Shown here: positions 26,379 to 36,284 of the stretch, in pieces
Numbering within the stretch: position 1 is the stretch's first letter
How the letters are laid out: the number at the start of each line of letters is the position of its first letter
Assembly (NCBI GenBank): GCA_963576725.1
Contig: OY755240.1
Location: 61,814,633 to 61,878,632 of the forward strand
Length of the DNA stretch: 64,000 bases
Direction: 5' to 3'
Origin: Azorinus chamasolen
Lineage: Eukaryota; Mollusca; Bivalvia; Cardiida; Solecurtidae
The notes under the pieces: model-generated
What the model was told of the DNA's origin: nothing
Database searches by the model: none
Seen by the model: the letters and a program-made list of their open reading frames with translations, nothing else
Made by a program: the position numbers and the translations under genes

Positions 26379-26439
26379 ATATTGTTTCATAAGCAAACAG
26401 AGAAATTTGTAGATGGATAGATATTGGTAGATTTATTTC

Positions 26440-27195
26440 GGCAAACAGAAATCATAATATGGTTCACAAAACATGTATCACATCATAATACATGTAAATA
26501 GAGATAAGTAAAATGTTGCACAGTAAAAACCATTACATACTTTCTATACCAAGGATAACACAAGAAAGAGCGTGCTCTTATTCAAGTTGTGGTCCTTAAC
26601 ATAGGTGGCATGACATAGATAGGCTTTAAGATATAATATGAATACTATCACAAGTAGATGCTATATCACATGAATTAAATTGTAAGTCATATTATTATAA
26701 AAGAATATTAAAATGTGGCATTAAAAGCAGTTTCATTGATCAATACTATCACAGACAAACAAATGGGTACGCCATTGTTGTATCACAGTCCCTTAATCTA
26801 AACCGCAAATAATACAAGTCATGCATTAGTATAGTAACTTGATATTAGTGCATGATAGAACAAGTACAGCTGAGAGTACGTTAAATAATCCTGCATATAC
26901 ATGATATAATTTAGTTTTGTACACATGACATAGTATAATTTGATCGACTTTATTGTCAACAAGCAACCTATCAAGAGATTTAAAATTTTGATAACCAACA
27001 TGTCTTTTAGTCAAGTTTGAATATAAATCTAATCAACTTGTTTTGTGTCGTTTGCAATTCAAGCTTAAGAGATTGTGATATTCCATTATACCTAACACTC
27101 TAACAGCAAAAGCAAAGTCATAATGACACTGAATTAGAGCCATTACAAGCAGCTTTTAAGTATGTTTGTAAGAAAATACTTCTTCAAGAGCGAGA
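26440..27195 (-). pseudogene. LINE retrotransposon 3' end: ORF2 C-terminus plus 3' UTR
   Basis: Read on the minus strand from about 27170, the frame gives KLLVMALIQCHYDFAFAVRV, then after small shifts SLKLELQTTQNKLIRFIF, RHVGYQNFKSLDRLLVDNK and VDQIILCHVYKTK. This order matches the region downstream of reverse transcriptase in CR1/Jockey-type LINEs. Several frameshifts and stops make it a pseudogene. The rest to 26440 is an A/T-rich tail with AATAAA on the minus strand, fitting the 3' UTR. The 5' truncation is typical of LINEs. Confidence 0.68.
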
Positions 27196-27363
27196 AGAAT
27201 CACACACACATGGTTGATGCTGACCAACTGCCGCCGTAACAAATGTTTGCAATAGGTCAACGTTGGATGTTGTACAAAAATCCAAATAAGTGTTCGTAGT
27301 CCGTATTACATGTAGCTTCATTCTAATAACGAAACGTTGTTTACCCCTATTTCGCTATCCACA

Positions 27364-27440
27364 ATCTTGCAAACAGCTTGGATCCAGGTGATGCGCAGAG
27401 TAACTCGGTGTCTCACCAGGATCCAATCTGTTTGACATTC
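27364..27440. mobile_element. C-type hairpin
   Basis: TTGCAAACAGCTTGGATCCA and GGATCCAATCTGTTTGACAT are the arms, with a mutated apex. Confidence 0.7.
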
Positions 27441-27462
27441 ATTCATATTTTTTTCAAAAGCT

Positions 27463-27700
27463 TAAACCGTAACTCCATATATACGCCTAAGACTTTGCAA
27501 ACAGAGTAGACCCAGATCGAACGGCTCCAGTCTGATCAGGGTCTGCTCTGTTTGCTTATGATATGATATAGATATGATTCTACTGTGTTTGCCATAGCCA
27601 AAAATATATATGTACATGTGCTTTTATAACAGTTTATAATCAGATCAATATTAATGACGTCATTATTTCTTACATGAATATTCATGGAGGAGAAAGTTAA
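27463..27700 (+). mobile_element. B-type MITE, apex deleted
   Basis: TTAAACCGTAACTCCATATA to CATGGAGGAGAAAGTTAA. The two hairpin arms join as ACGGCTCCAGTCTGATCAGG. Confidence 0.82.
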
Positions 27701-27924
27701 ACAAATCGCTAAGTAAGTAACATTGGAACACATCGGTGTTTAAGAAGACAACATTTTTTCAGCGATGTAAGGACTAACTAATTACATTACAAGTGACCGG
27801 TGAAATAACAAGTGAATGCCAATTGACAACAATGTATCAAAGCATCAGTCATTTGCTTTTATGACAAAAGCAGACTTATCCGAAGACAATTGTTGACATT
27901 CAAACACGATAATCGGATACACAT

Positions 27925-28312
27925 TGGTGCCATGACCTCGGTAATTGAATACATAAGCATCATGGTATTTACAGCGGAATATACGTTAATATTTTATACG
28001 TCAGTGTCATGGTCTCGACAATTGGATATACGTTAATGCCATGGTCTCGACAATTCGATATACGTCAGTGCCATGGTCTCAATAATTTAATATACGTTGG
28101 CGTTATGGTCTCGACGATTGGATATACGTTGGTGTCATGGTCCTGACAATTCGATATACGTTAGTGTCATGGTCTCAGCAATTGAATATACGTTGGTGGC
28201 ATGGTCTTGACAATTGGATATGCGTTGTTGTCATGGTCTTGACAAATGGATATGCGTTGGTGTCATGGTCTTGAAACTACACGTTGTTTTCATGGCCTTG
28301 ACAATTGGATAT
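27925..28312 (+). repeat. Minisatellite, ~38-bp unit
   Basis: About nine to ten units of TGTCATGGTCTCGACAATTG followed by GATATACGTTGG. Units diverge by 5-25 percent by eye. An E MITE abuts the right edge. Confidence 0.85.
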
Positions 28313-28313
28313 A

Positions 28314-28622
28314 CAGTTGAACTTCGATATATCGCACTTGGATAACTCGAACTTCTGGATATCTCGAACTAAAAGTTCATTCCTTTCAAACTTTACAATA
28401 CATGATATTTTCTAAAATATATCACTACATATATCTAGACACACACGTGACAGAACGCAGGTTTAAAGTAATGCTGAAAGCTCATGCAGGAGCGTTCAGC
28501 ATTACTTTAGATCTGCATTAAGCTGTGAACTTGAGCTGGTTGTCAGATTATAAATCGGATGAGTCGAACCTCTATAATTTCGAACTAATTTGTATGGTCC
28601 CTTGACGTTCGAGATATAGAGG
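28314..28622 (+). mobile_element. E-type pogo-like MITE
   Basis: CAGTTGAACTTCGATATATC left end, core GTAATGCTGAAAGCTCATGC, and GACGTTCGAGATATAGAG right end, which is cut before the terminal CAACTG. Confidence 0.8.
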
Positions 28623-28639
28623 ATCTGTTGCGAGTTGTC

Positions 28640-28725
28640 TTTTAAGATCGAGTTACTCGGCGTCTCATCTGGATCCATCCTGTTTGTAAAGGTATTCACT
28701 CATCCGCCCTCAGCAGGCTAAAGGG
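28640..28725. mobile_element. C-type right half
   Basis: GATCGAGTTACTCGGCGTCT, GGATCCATCCTGTTTG and TCAGCAGGCTAAAGG match the right half of the 39367 copy. Confidence 0.65.
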
Positions 28726-28830
28726 TATCATCTTTCAAAGCTGGGAACCAATGTATGATAACCATGGTTACAGTTATGGACTCTGGGGAGACAGTAGAGA
28801 ATAACTGTTTGACACCCTGGCATTTCGATA

Positions 28831-29084
28831 ACCCTTAATTCCATGAATATTCACGTAAGAAATAATGACATCGTGGATATTGATTAGATTAATTGTTATA
28901 ATAGTACATGTACGTGTACATAGGATAGTTTAGGCCATGACAGAAACTGTAGAATCATTATCTAAATCATACCATAAGTAAACAGAGCAGACCCGGATCA
29001 GACGCCTCCTGTAGGAGCCATCTGATCTGGGTCTACTCTGTTTAGCAAAGGCGAAGAAAAACGTATTTAGGGAGTAAATGGTTA
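28831..29084 (-). mobile_element. B-type TTAA MITE, reverse
   Basis: AACCCTTAATTCCATGAATA to GGGAGTAAATGGTTAA. The hairpin has apex CTCCTGTAGGAG and symmetrical GATC arms. Confidence 0.85.
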
Positions 29085-29124
29085 AGAAATAGCAATATCC
29101 TTTGCCAGCTAAGGGCCACCTGAG

Positions 29125-29215
29125 TGGAAATTTCAAACAACTTGGATCCAGATGAGTCGCCGAGTAATTCAGCATCTCATTAGGATCGAAGCTCTTTGAT
29201 ACTCGGTAAATAATT
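29125..29215. mobile_element. C-type hairpin
   Basis: AACTTGGATCCAGATGAGTC and CATCTCATTAGGATCGAAGC are the arms. Confidence 0.65.
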
Positions 29216-29273
29216 TCTAAAAAGCTTGAAAGAATCTGAAGTAAGCAAACATTGCAGTAGGTCAGGGTCCATG

Positions 29274-29412
29274 CTTATAAAGCTTTTTTTGTTGAGTCTG
29301 AGTTTGTTCTCAAGCTTTTGATTGGTCAGATTTGAGCCAAAGGTTCAAATCTGACCAATCAAAAACTTGGGAACGAACTCAGACTCAACTAAAAAGTTTT
29401 ATAAGCATGTAA
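29274..29412. repeat. Unique ~60-bp-arm palindrome
   Basis: GCTTATAAAGCTTTTTTTGT through GATTGGTCAGATTTGAGCC is mirrored by GGTTCAAATCTGACCAATCA through AAGTTTTATAAGC with few mismatches. No other copy is seen in the window. Confidence 0.8.
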
Positions 29413-29535
29413 CCTGAATTTGAGCAGACTTATATTTGTTCACAGGCTAAGGGTTAAGAATTGAAACAAACGGCATGTTTTTTTTACTTCGCTATGTACA
29501 CGTATTATCATCGGAACAATTCTGCAATTTCCATT

Positions 29536-29750
29536 GTTTCCTTTCCCTCATATACACGCCTTTTCACGCAATTTTTAAAAGAGTAGATCCAGATCAGACG
29601 GCTCCTTTAGGAGCCGTCTGGCCAGGGTCTGCTCTGTTTGCTTTTGCTTTTGACCTGATATTGGACTGATTATACAGCTTTTGTCAACGCACAATATTTT
29701 CTTTAAAATTTTAGATTTTAAAAGTTATAAATAGCTAATAGAATAAATAG
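29536..29750 (+). mobile_element. B-type MITE
   Basis: CCTTTCCCTCATATACACGC, a hairpin with apex GGCTCCTTTAGGAGCC, and GCTTTTGACCTGATATTGG. The right end is degraded. Confidence 0.75.
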
Positions 29751-29764
29751 TCAAGATGTCATTA

Positions 29765-29980
29765 CAGCAAAACCCTTCTAAACCGGAATTGTAGTAGAGA
29801 AGAATTTAGATACTTTTAAGCAGGTGGCTGCTTAATGTAGGGTAAAAGTCATGCAAAAAGCTCCTAGAGGAGCTTTCTGCATGGCTTTCAACCTGCATTA
29901 AGCTGCCACCTGTCTCCAAGACCGATATTTATTATTTAAATTATACTAGATTTAACGGCCGGTTTAGAGGAATTTTACTG
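29765..29980 (+). mobile_element. D4 pogo-type MITE, complete
   Basis: CAGCAAAACCCTTCTAAACC to GGTTTAGAGGAATTTTACTG, TA-flanked. Core apex AGCTCCTAGAGGAGCT. Confidence 0.88.
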
Positions 29981-30029
29981 TATTTCTTACATAATGGTGA
30001 ACATGTACAGGATTAATGTTCTTCCTTTT

Positions 30030-30225
30030 TTATCAAACAACATGTTGGACCCAGGTAAGACACCGAGCTCAAAACTGTTTGAATAGGGGATTGCATAATT
30101 CGCCATTAGCAGCGAAAGAGTTCTGGATAATACATGCGAATTCGTGATACTCGGCGTCTCATCTCAACTGTTTGACAATAAGTACATGTATATATATATA
30201 TATATATTATGAAGAAAATTGGAAG
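30030..30225. mobile_element. Broken C-type pieces and (TA)n
   Basis: GACACCGAGCTCAAAACTG and TCGGCGTCTCATCTCAACTG are separated C arms. A (TA)n run spans 30189-30207. Confidence 0.55.
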
Positions 30226-30228
30226 ATT

Positions 30229-30447
30229 TATCAACCCCTTTCAGTGCCACTAAGACGGGTCTGTGATGTCATATTAAAACAGTTTGGATCCAGTTGAGAC
30301 GCCGAGTAACTCGGAGTCCCCTCGAGAACAAACCTGTTTGACACTCTGTTTATCTTTTTATAAAGAAAATGAACAAGCGCACACTCTAAAACTTGAAGCA
30401 GACGAACATATGTCCAGCAGACGACACTACTGGCACTGAAAGGGTTA
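30229..30447. mobile_element. C-type MITE with CCCTTTCAGTGCCA ends
   Basis: CAACCCCTTTCAGTGCCAC and TGGCACTGAAAGGGTTAA are inverted. The stem is TTGAGACGCCGAGTAACTCG. The right shoulder carries GCAGACGAAC and GCAGACGACA motifs. Confidence 0.8.
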
Positions 30448-30495
30448 AATGTAAGAAGTGTAGCAGACGGTATTTTGTTTGCAGACGATAAAAGT

Positions 30496-30695
30496 TCAAC
30501 CCTTTCAATCCTGAATTATCAGAATGAAATATATCCCATCAGTGTTTTAAGCTATAGCATCCACTAGGTGTGAAAGGCTAAGACGTGCTAAACGATTCTG
30601 AATAACAAACAGTGCAGACCCTCTGGGAGCTCTCTGATCTGGGTCTACACTGTTTGCGAAGGACAGTGCATGGGTGTCCTGGGTTGAAAGGTTTA
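30496..30695. mobile_element. K-like MITE with CCCTTTCAA ends
   Basis: TCAACCCTTTCAATCCTG to GTTGAAAGGTTT. The hairpin AACAGTGCAGACCC pairs with GGGTCTACACTGTTTGC and the apex is partly deleted. Confidence 0.7.
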
Positions 30696-30784
30696 AAGTA
30701 ATGAAAATACCAACTCTGCTTCCGTGTACACTAATTTGAAACAATAATGAACGGTGTGTGGAATGGGGAATTTTTTGTGAGCAG

Positions 30785-31975
30785 GTTGCATTATGATCAA
30801 AGGTGCCCGACGCATGCTTGGACTCATCCATGGAAATCCCCCCCCCCCCCCCCCCCAAAAAATTGTGATCGAAGTATGTTCAACTGGCCTAAAACTATCT
30901 ATTTGAACCTTAAACCACACCGAAAAACGAGAAAAACACGACCCGGAAAAAATTTCCTATCGGGTCTATATATGTATTGAAAGGTACCTAACTACGACAG
31001 ATCAGCTGCGGAAAATACAACAGTCATGTTTTTCAAAGTCTTACAGCAAAGCCAATTCAACACCGATTTCAATCAGTTTGGTCTTGATCCGTTCCAAATT
31101 CCATATGCTAAGCGGCACAATTAGTGCTTTCCTTAAATATTGCTCCGTCTTGTCGCTGCAAGACAACGCTAGAGCGAAACGATGTGACTCCCGCCAGGAT
31201 GCATAGACGTATATTGGGGGATATGTTTCCTTTTGAACGGATGCGACCATTTTGCTGTGACCCGGCTCATAAACTATTCGATATGCAAATTGACTACTAC
31301 TTCCGGGCCACAGCGATTTAGCCACCTCCGTTCAAAACGAAAATAGGAGAAAGAAAACTGGCTTCTCATAGCAGACTACAAATAGCCAGCACCGTTTTAA
31401 CTGCGGTAAGTTGAATGTTTTTCGAATGTGTTTCAGCATAATTCGCGTTTTTGCTGAAAAGTTTAACGAATACAGATCCCCCTATATACTTCTATGCATC
31501 CTGGCGGGAGTCACATCGTTTCGCTCTAGCGTATTTTCAAATTCGCGGTCTTGCAGCGACAAGACGGAGCAATATTTAAGGAAAGCACTAATTGTGCCGC
31601 TTAGCATATGTAATTTGGAACGGATCAAGACCAAAATGATTAAAATCGGTGTTGAATTGGCTTTGCTGTATGACTTTGAAAAACATGACTGGTGTATTTT
31701 CCGCAGCTGATCTGTCGTAGTTAGATACCTTTCAATACATATATAGACCCGATAGGAAATTTTTTCCGGGTCGTGTTTTTCTTGTTTTTCGGAGTGGTTT
31801 AAGGTTCAAATAGATAGTTTTAGACTAGTTTAACATACTTCGATCAAAAAAAAAAATTTATTTTTTTTTTTTTTTTTTGGGAGGGGGGGGGGTGTGGGTG
31901 GGGGGCGGGTTGTTTCCATGGGTGAGTCCAAGCATGCGTCGAGCACCTTTGATTATGATTAGACATTTCATAAAA
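30785..31975. repeat. Large inverted repeat (arms ~440 and ~495 bp, spacer ~250 bp)
   Basis: The left arm, 30785-31223, starts at GGTTGCATTATGATCAAAGG and includes a run of about 20 C. The right arm, 31476-31975, is its complement with a G run at 31880-31900 and longer A/T runs. Arms match closely, including CGGGTCTATATATG and GATCAGCTGCGGAAAATACA. The spacer, 31224-31475, is single copy. Each arm holds an outward-reading open frame with the shared peptide SCSDKTEQYLRKALIVPLS. No terminal transposon motif is seen. Confidence 0.85.
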
Positions 31976-32054
31976 CATAGATATAAAACTGAAATCCAAG
32001 GATAGCGTGGTTCAAATTACCTCTATCACAGTTATAAGCGAATCTGTGAGCGCT

Positions 32055-32130
32055 TTTGCAAACAGTTTGGATCCAGATCAGACGCCGAGTAACTCGACTA
32101 TTCATTAGGATCCAAATTATTTGTTGCTGT
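32055..32130. mobile_element. C-type hairpin
   Basis: TTTGCAAACAGTTTGGATCC and AGGATCCAAATTATTTG are the arms; the apex is mutated. Confidence 0.65.
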
Positions 32131-32139
32131 GATTACTGT

Positions 32140-32301
32140 AGAACCTGTCCTAAGCGGCCATCCATTCATTTAATATTAAAAAGCGGGTGGTTGCTGTAGA
32201 AGCTTTCTGCATTACTTTTGATCTGCATTAAGCTACCATCCGCCGTACAGGCCCATAATTAGACATCTTTTTCCTGGCCACTTAAGACAGGTTCTACTGT
32301 A
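32140..32301 (+). mobile_element. D2 pogo-type MITE, left core arm deleted
   Basis: GTAGAACCTGTCCTAAGCGG to CTTAAGACAGGTTCTACTG. The core keeps AGAAGCTTTCTGCATTACTT only. Confidence 0.82.
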
Positions 32302-32391
32302 ATACTACTCTCATGAAACATAACGGAGGATAGCTTCAACAATAAGATCTGAAGCACATGCTATAGATAACAATTTCTGACAGGGAAATAG

Positions 32392-32520
32392 TCTAATCCT
32401 TTGTCTACTTAATATTCATGTATAATGAATGACGTCATGGATATTTATTAGATTATTTTCTACAGTTCCATAGGAAACTGTAGCTCGCTCAAAATCTCTT
32501 CTGTTACTTTTTAGGTTATT
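32392..32520 (-). mobile_element. B-type right part, reverse
   Basis: AATCCTTTGTCTACTTAATA, ATGACGTCATGGATATTTAT and TAGATTATTTTCTACAG match the B shoulder. Confidence 0.55.
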
Positions 32521-32659
32521 TTCTTTTAGCTCGCTGTATAACTCTCGCCCCAATATGAACCCATTCAATCCCGTATCACTTATGGACAACCCGTCCAGAT
32601 TTTATATTGAACCCATCCATTTTTCATGTGTAGGGGAGGGGGCATACCAAATAAAATAC

Positions 32660-32925
32660 AGTAAAAAAAACCTACTGCGACCACCTAAAAGAGGTATAAT
32701 TATGGGTGCTAGATGCAGATGGTAGCTTAATGCAGGACAAACATAATGATTCGGCAAACAGTGTAGACCCTGATCAGAGGGCTCCTGAAGGAGCCCACTG
32801 ATCTTGATCTACACTGTTTTCCAATCTCCTTTTTAAGGAACACTAGGCACAATCAGGTAGTATACCACCCGTCTACAATTCCAAAAAATATACATATATT
32901 GAGCGGTTGTTGTAGAAAGGTTTTA
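32660..32925 (+). mobile_element. D1 left part joined to a K-type hairpin
   Basis: 32660-32750 is a D1 left half (GCGACCACCTAAAAGAGGTA). 32752-32825 is a GCAAACAGTGTAGACCCTGA hairpin with apex GGCTCCTGAAGGAGCC. A D-like right end, GAAAGGTTTTACAG, follows at 32915-32930. Confidence 0.6.
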
Positions 32926-32927
32926 CA

Positions 32928-33129
32928 GTAGAACTCCTCTAATGTGACCACTTAATAAATAAACATGGTTGTCTTTATAAGCAGGTGGTTGCATAATGCA
33001 GTACAAAAGTAACGCGGAAAGCTCCTCTTGGAGCTTTCTGCGTTTCTTTTGTCCTGCATTAAGCTACCACCTGTCTCTACCGTCCATAATTATACTTCTT
33101 TTAGGTGGTCGCATTGGAGTGTTTTACTG
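32928..33129 (+). mobile_element. D1 pogo-type MITE, complete
   Basis: CAGTAGAACTCCTCTAATGT to GCATTGGAGTGTTTTACTG, TA-flanked, apex AGCTCCTCTTGGAGCT. Confidence 0.88.
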
Positions 33130-33359
33130 TACTGTATTTTAAAGTACATTTTGTTTTTGACCCTGTAGATAATTAAAGTACAGGAAAAGGCAAAACCTGT
33201 TTTTATTGTCGTTTCTTTCTCTCTTTTCCTGCAACAAAAATCAACTCTTTAATTGGAAACCATTCCATCCTATATTTCTTAATGAGTTTGTCCAAATATG
33301 TATTACAAACCAATCCAAGTGAATAACTGTTCCTGCCGATGGGAAATGTACATATGCTG

Positions 33360-33554
33360 TTAACCCTTTCGCTGCCAATGCCGGATCTGTGATTATCTAT
33401 GCAAACAGTTTGGATCCAGATGAGAGGTCTCATCAGGATCCAAACTGTTTGTTACTGTTACTATGTTTTTGAAACAAAAATGAAGAAAATAAAAAAAAAA
33501 TTGTAGCAGACGACAAAGTTAGCAGACGAGAGAGTTTGGCAGCGAAAGGGTTAA
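33360..33554. mobile_element. C-type TTAA MITE with CCCTTTCGCTGCCA ends
   Basis: TTAACCCTTTCGCTGCCAA and TTGGCAGCGAAAGGGTTAA are perfect inverted ends. The hairpin is GTTTGGATCCAGATGAG. GCAGACGACAAAGTTAGCAG lies next to the right end. Confidence 0.88.
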
Positions 33555-33799
33555 AGGTCTAATGTTAATTCGCTTGAACTTTTAACATTCCCTTCTTCAT
33601 CCAGATGTCTTCGAAAAAAAATTGATTCTGAACAATTTCCCTTGAGGAAAAAGAGATGGAGGAGGAAAACTACAAAACGTATCATTATTTTCCTGACGCA
33701 GGTTTAGTCATTACAGATGTAAACCATTTTTCTCATGAATATTTATGCACGAATATATCACTGCGTGAAAATTCATTGATTTTATTTTGATATCGGTAC

Positions 33800-34013
33800 T
33801 TAACCCTTTCCTTCATATAAACGTGTTTTCACGCATTTGCAAACACTGTAGACCAAGGTCTGATCAGGGTCTGCTCTGTTTGCTAGTGGAATTTGAAAGA
33901 TCTGTTTCTTTGCTTTCTAAAATGTCTGCAATATTTCATTACAACTATTTTGTCCATGAATATTCAGTGGGTATTAAAATTTGGAATAAACATAGAACAT
34001 GTACAGGGTTGAA
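33800..34013 (-). mobile_element. B2-type MITE, apex deleted
   Basis: TTAACCCTTTCCTTCATATA to AGAACATGTACAGGGTTGAA. The hairpin arms join as GTAGACCAAGGTCTGATCAG. Confidence 0.85.
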
Positions 34014-34077
34014 CAAGAGAGCTTTAAGCCAATTCAGAAACTCTTTGATCAGCTTTATATCATTCCATAATCAAATA

Positions 34078-34266
34078 CAGTAGAACCCCTCTAATGCAAC
34101 CACTTAATGAATAAACATAGGTGTCTTTATAAGCAGGTGGTTGCTTAATGCAGGACAAAAGTAGTGGAGCTTTCTGCATTACTTTTGCCATGCATTAAGC
34201 TACCACCTGCCTCTACCACCCATAATTATACCATTTTTAGATGGTCGCATTAGATGGGGTTTACTG
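34078..34266 (+). mobile_element. D1 pogo-type MITE, left core arm shortened
   Basis: CAGTAGAACCCCTCTAATGC to TAGATGGGGTTTACTG; core GCAGGACAAAAGTAGTGGAG. Confidence 0.85.
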
Positions 34267-34267
34267 C

Positions 34268-34357
34268 ATGAACAGTAGATTCCATAGGGTCCGTTTGATC
34301 TGGGCCTGCCTTGTTTGTAGAGGCGTCACAAGGCGTCTCCATTAGGGAAAGGGTGAA
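34268..34357. mobile_element. B2 right half
   Basis: CCATAGGGTCCGTTTGATCT, TTGTTTGTAGAGGCG and TTAGGGAAAGGGTG. Confidence 0.6.
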
Positions 34358-34399
34358 AGAATTGCTCCCTTCGGTACAACGAGCAGATATTTGACATCC

Positions 34400-34850
34400 T
34401 TTGCACATATCTCATTATTACGGGAACTCTATCTCGTTACCACGGGAACTCTATTTTATTATTGCGAGAACTCTATCTACTCTATCTCGTTATTACGGGA
34501 ACTCTATCTCATTATTACGGGAACTCTGTTTCGTTGTATCGGGAACTCTATCTCATTATTACGGGAACTATAATTATCTCGTTATTACGGGAACTCTATC
34601 TCGTTATATCGGGAACTCAATTTCATTATTACGGGAACTCTATCTCATTATTACGGGAACTCTATAGCGTTAAATGTACGGGAATTCTAACTTGTTTTAT
34701 GGAAACTCTATCTCGTTTTTACAGAAACTCTATCTCGTTCTTACGGGAGCTCTATTTCGTTATTACGGGAACTCTATCAATTTATTATGAGAATTCTATC
34801 TCGTTATTACGAGACCTCTATCTCGTTATCACGGGAAGTAGACGACACAT
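34400..34850 (+). repeat. Minisatellite, ~21-bp TATTACGGGAACTCTATCTC unit
   Basis: About 20 tandem copies of TCTCGTTATTACGGGAACTC. Because the unit is a multiple of three, all three + frames stay open and give artefact ORFs. Confidence 0.92.
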
Positions 34851-34983
34851 TTTATAGACGACAAAGAGGTGAACATGATATAGATATTATTCTAAAAGTA
34901 CACTTTTAGTTCTCGTGATATCATGGACCAGTAAGTGTCGTCTGCAAAACAACTGTCCTCTGTCCAGTTTACAGTTACCATTG

Positions 34984-35102
34984 CAGTTTTATACAACCGT
35001 TCGCAATTTTTAAGACCGAAATGTTGCGATTACAGTAACAATCACACTATTTCGGTCTTAAAATTGCGAACAGTTGCATAAAACTGTGACGCTTACTGTT
35101 AA
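34984..35102. repeat. Inverted repeat with CAGTTTTATNCAACNGTTCG arms
   Basis: TTACCATTGCAGTTTTATAC then TTTTTAAGACCGAAATGTTG is mirrored by ATTTCGGTCTTAAAATTGCG then GCATAAAACTGTGACGC. The sequences GACGACAAAG (34856) and GTCGTCTGC (35136) flank it. Confidence 0.75.
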
Positions 35103-35179
35103 CAAAACACACCCGCAGTATTTCAGTTTACTCTTGTCGTCTGCTACATGTTTCTACAATTCCTTTACAAAAAAGGTAA

Positions 35180-35256
35180 TCAGAGTGTCGACCAGTTCAG
35201 ATCCTGAAAAGACGCTGAGTTACTTGGTGTCTCATCTATATCTAAACTGTTTGAAA
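35180..35256. mobile_element. C-type hairpin
   Basis: GACCAGTTCAGATCCTGAAA and GTGTCTCATCTATATCTAAA are mutated arms. Confidence 0.6.
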
Positions 35257-35307
35257 TCACTACATATACCGCATTGTTAAGCGTTTCTGCAACGTTTTTA
35301 TCGCCTA

Positions 35308-35501
35308 CAGTAGAACCTCTCTATAACGGCCACTAAAGTGTGTTAATTAGTTGGTATTTAGAGCAGGTGGCTGCTTAAAGCAAGGTGAAAGTAAAACAGA
35401 ACGCTCGTTCTGTTTTACTTTCACCTTGCTTTAAGCAGCCGCCTGCCTTTAACACAAATACTTGATGTAATTTAGTGGCTGTTATAGAGAGGTGTTACTA
35501 C
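35308..35501 (+). mobile_element. D3 pogo-type MITE, apex deleted
   Basis: CAGTAGAACCTCTCTATAAC to TATAGAGAGGTGTTACTA. The core arms meet at CAGAACGCTCGTTCTG, lacking the TCCTATAGGA apex. Confidence 0.88.
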
Positions 35502-35584
35502 ATTTCAATTTGGTTCCTGTCATCACTCAATGTCTCATCTTGACAAAAAATGATTCCATCGACAAACCAATCAACTTGGATCCA

Positions 35585-35780
35585 TTTGAAAACAACTTGG
35601 ATCCAGATGAGACGCCGAGTAACTCTGAACCTACCCCGTTTGCAGAAGCGCCAAAACGCGTTTAATGTCAAGTAAAGGAGCTACCCGCATGCGTCACTTG
35701 GCCTGCTTGGCAAACAGCTTGGACGTCAAGTATCTGGACGTCTCATCAGGAACCATGCTGTCTGACAATTGGTCATGAAT
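35585..35780. mobile_element. Two partial C-type copies
   Basis: 35588-35655 carries GATGAGACGCCGAGTAACTC without its partner arm. 35707-35770 has GGCAAACAGCTTGG and GACGTCTCATCAGGAACC. Confidence 0.55.
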
Positions 35781-35880
35781 CGGAATCATTCACAATTGCA
35801 CTAGATCCAATTTGGGCAAACTTTTTTTTCAACGTGGTAGTTGTTAGTTAACCATATTACAGTCGAGCTTCTATATTTCT

Positions 35881-36284
35881 TCAGAGCAACAGATAATTGT
35901 GCGTACTCAGATGCTAAAATCGTCATTTCTCCACCAAACCCTATGTTGTGACCACTCTTTAGAATCGTCTCTTTGAGACGATTCTAAAGAGTGGTCACAG
36001 CATAGGGTTTGGTTTAGAAATAAAGAAGTTATTCTTGAAAATGTTTTAATTTACACATCTTATCTGGACCTCTGTATAATAGTCATGTGTACTCTTAGGA
36101 AATAAACCTGTGTTGTGTGTAGTAAGCAAAAATCGTCATTTCTTCACCAAACCCTATGTTGTGAACACTCTTTAGAATCGTCTCTTCGTGACATTTCTAA
36201 ATAGTGGCCAAGGCATAGGGATTGGTGGAGCAATAAAACAGTTATTCTTGAAAATGTGTTAACGCATCTTATCTGGAGCTCTGT
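35881..36284 (+). mobile_element. F-type dimer
   Basis: A complete F copy (35881-36074) is followed by a ~50-bp linker and a second F copy (36126-36284) ending ATCTTATCTGGAGCTCTG. The same dimer is at 38270-38662. Confidence 0.85.

Noticed and set aside
34391..34857. Three overlapping open frames
   Set aside because: They are products of the 21-bp minisatellite.
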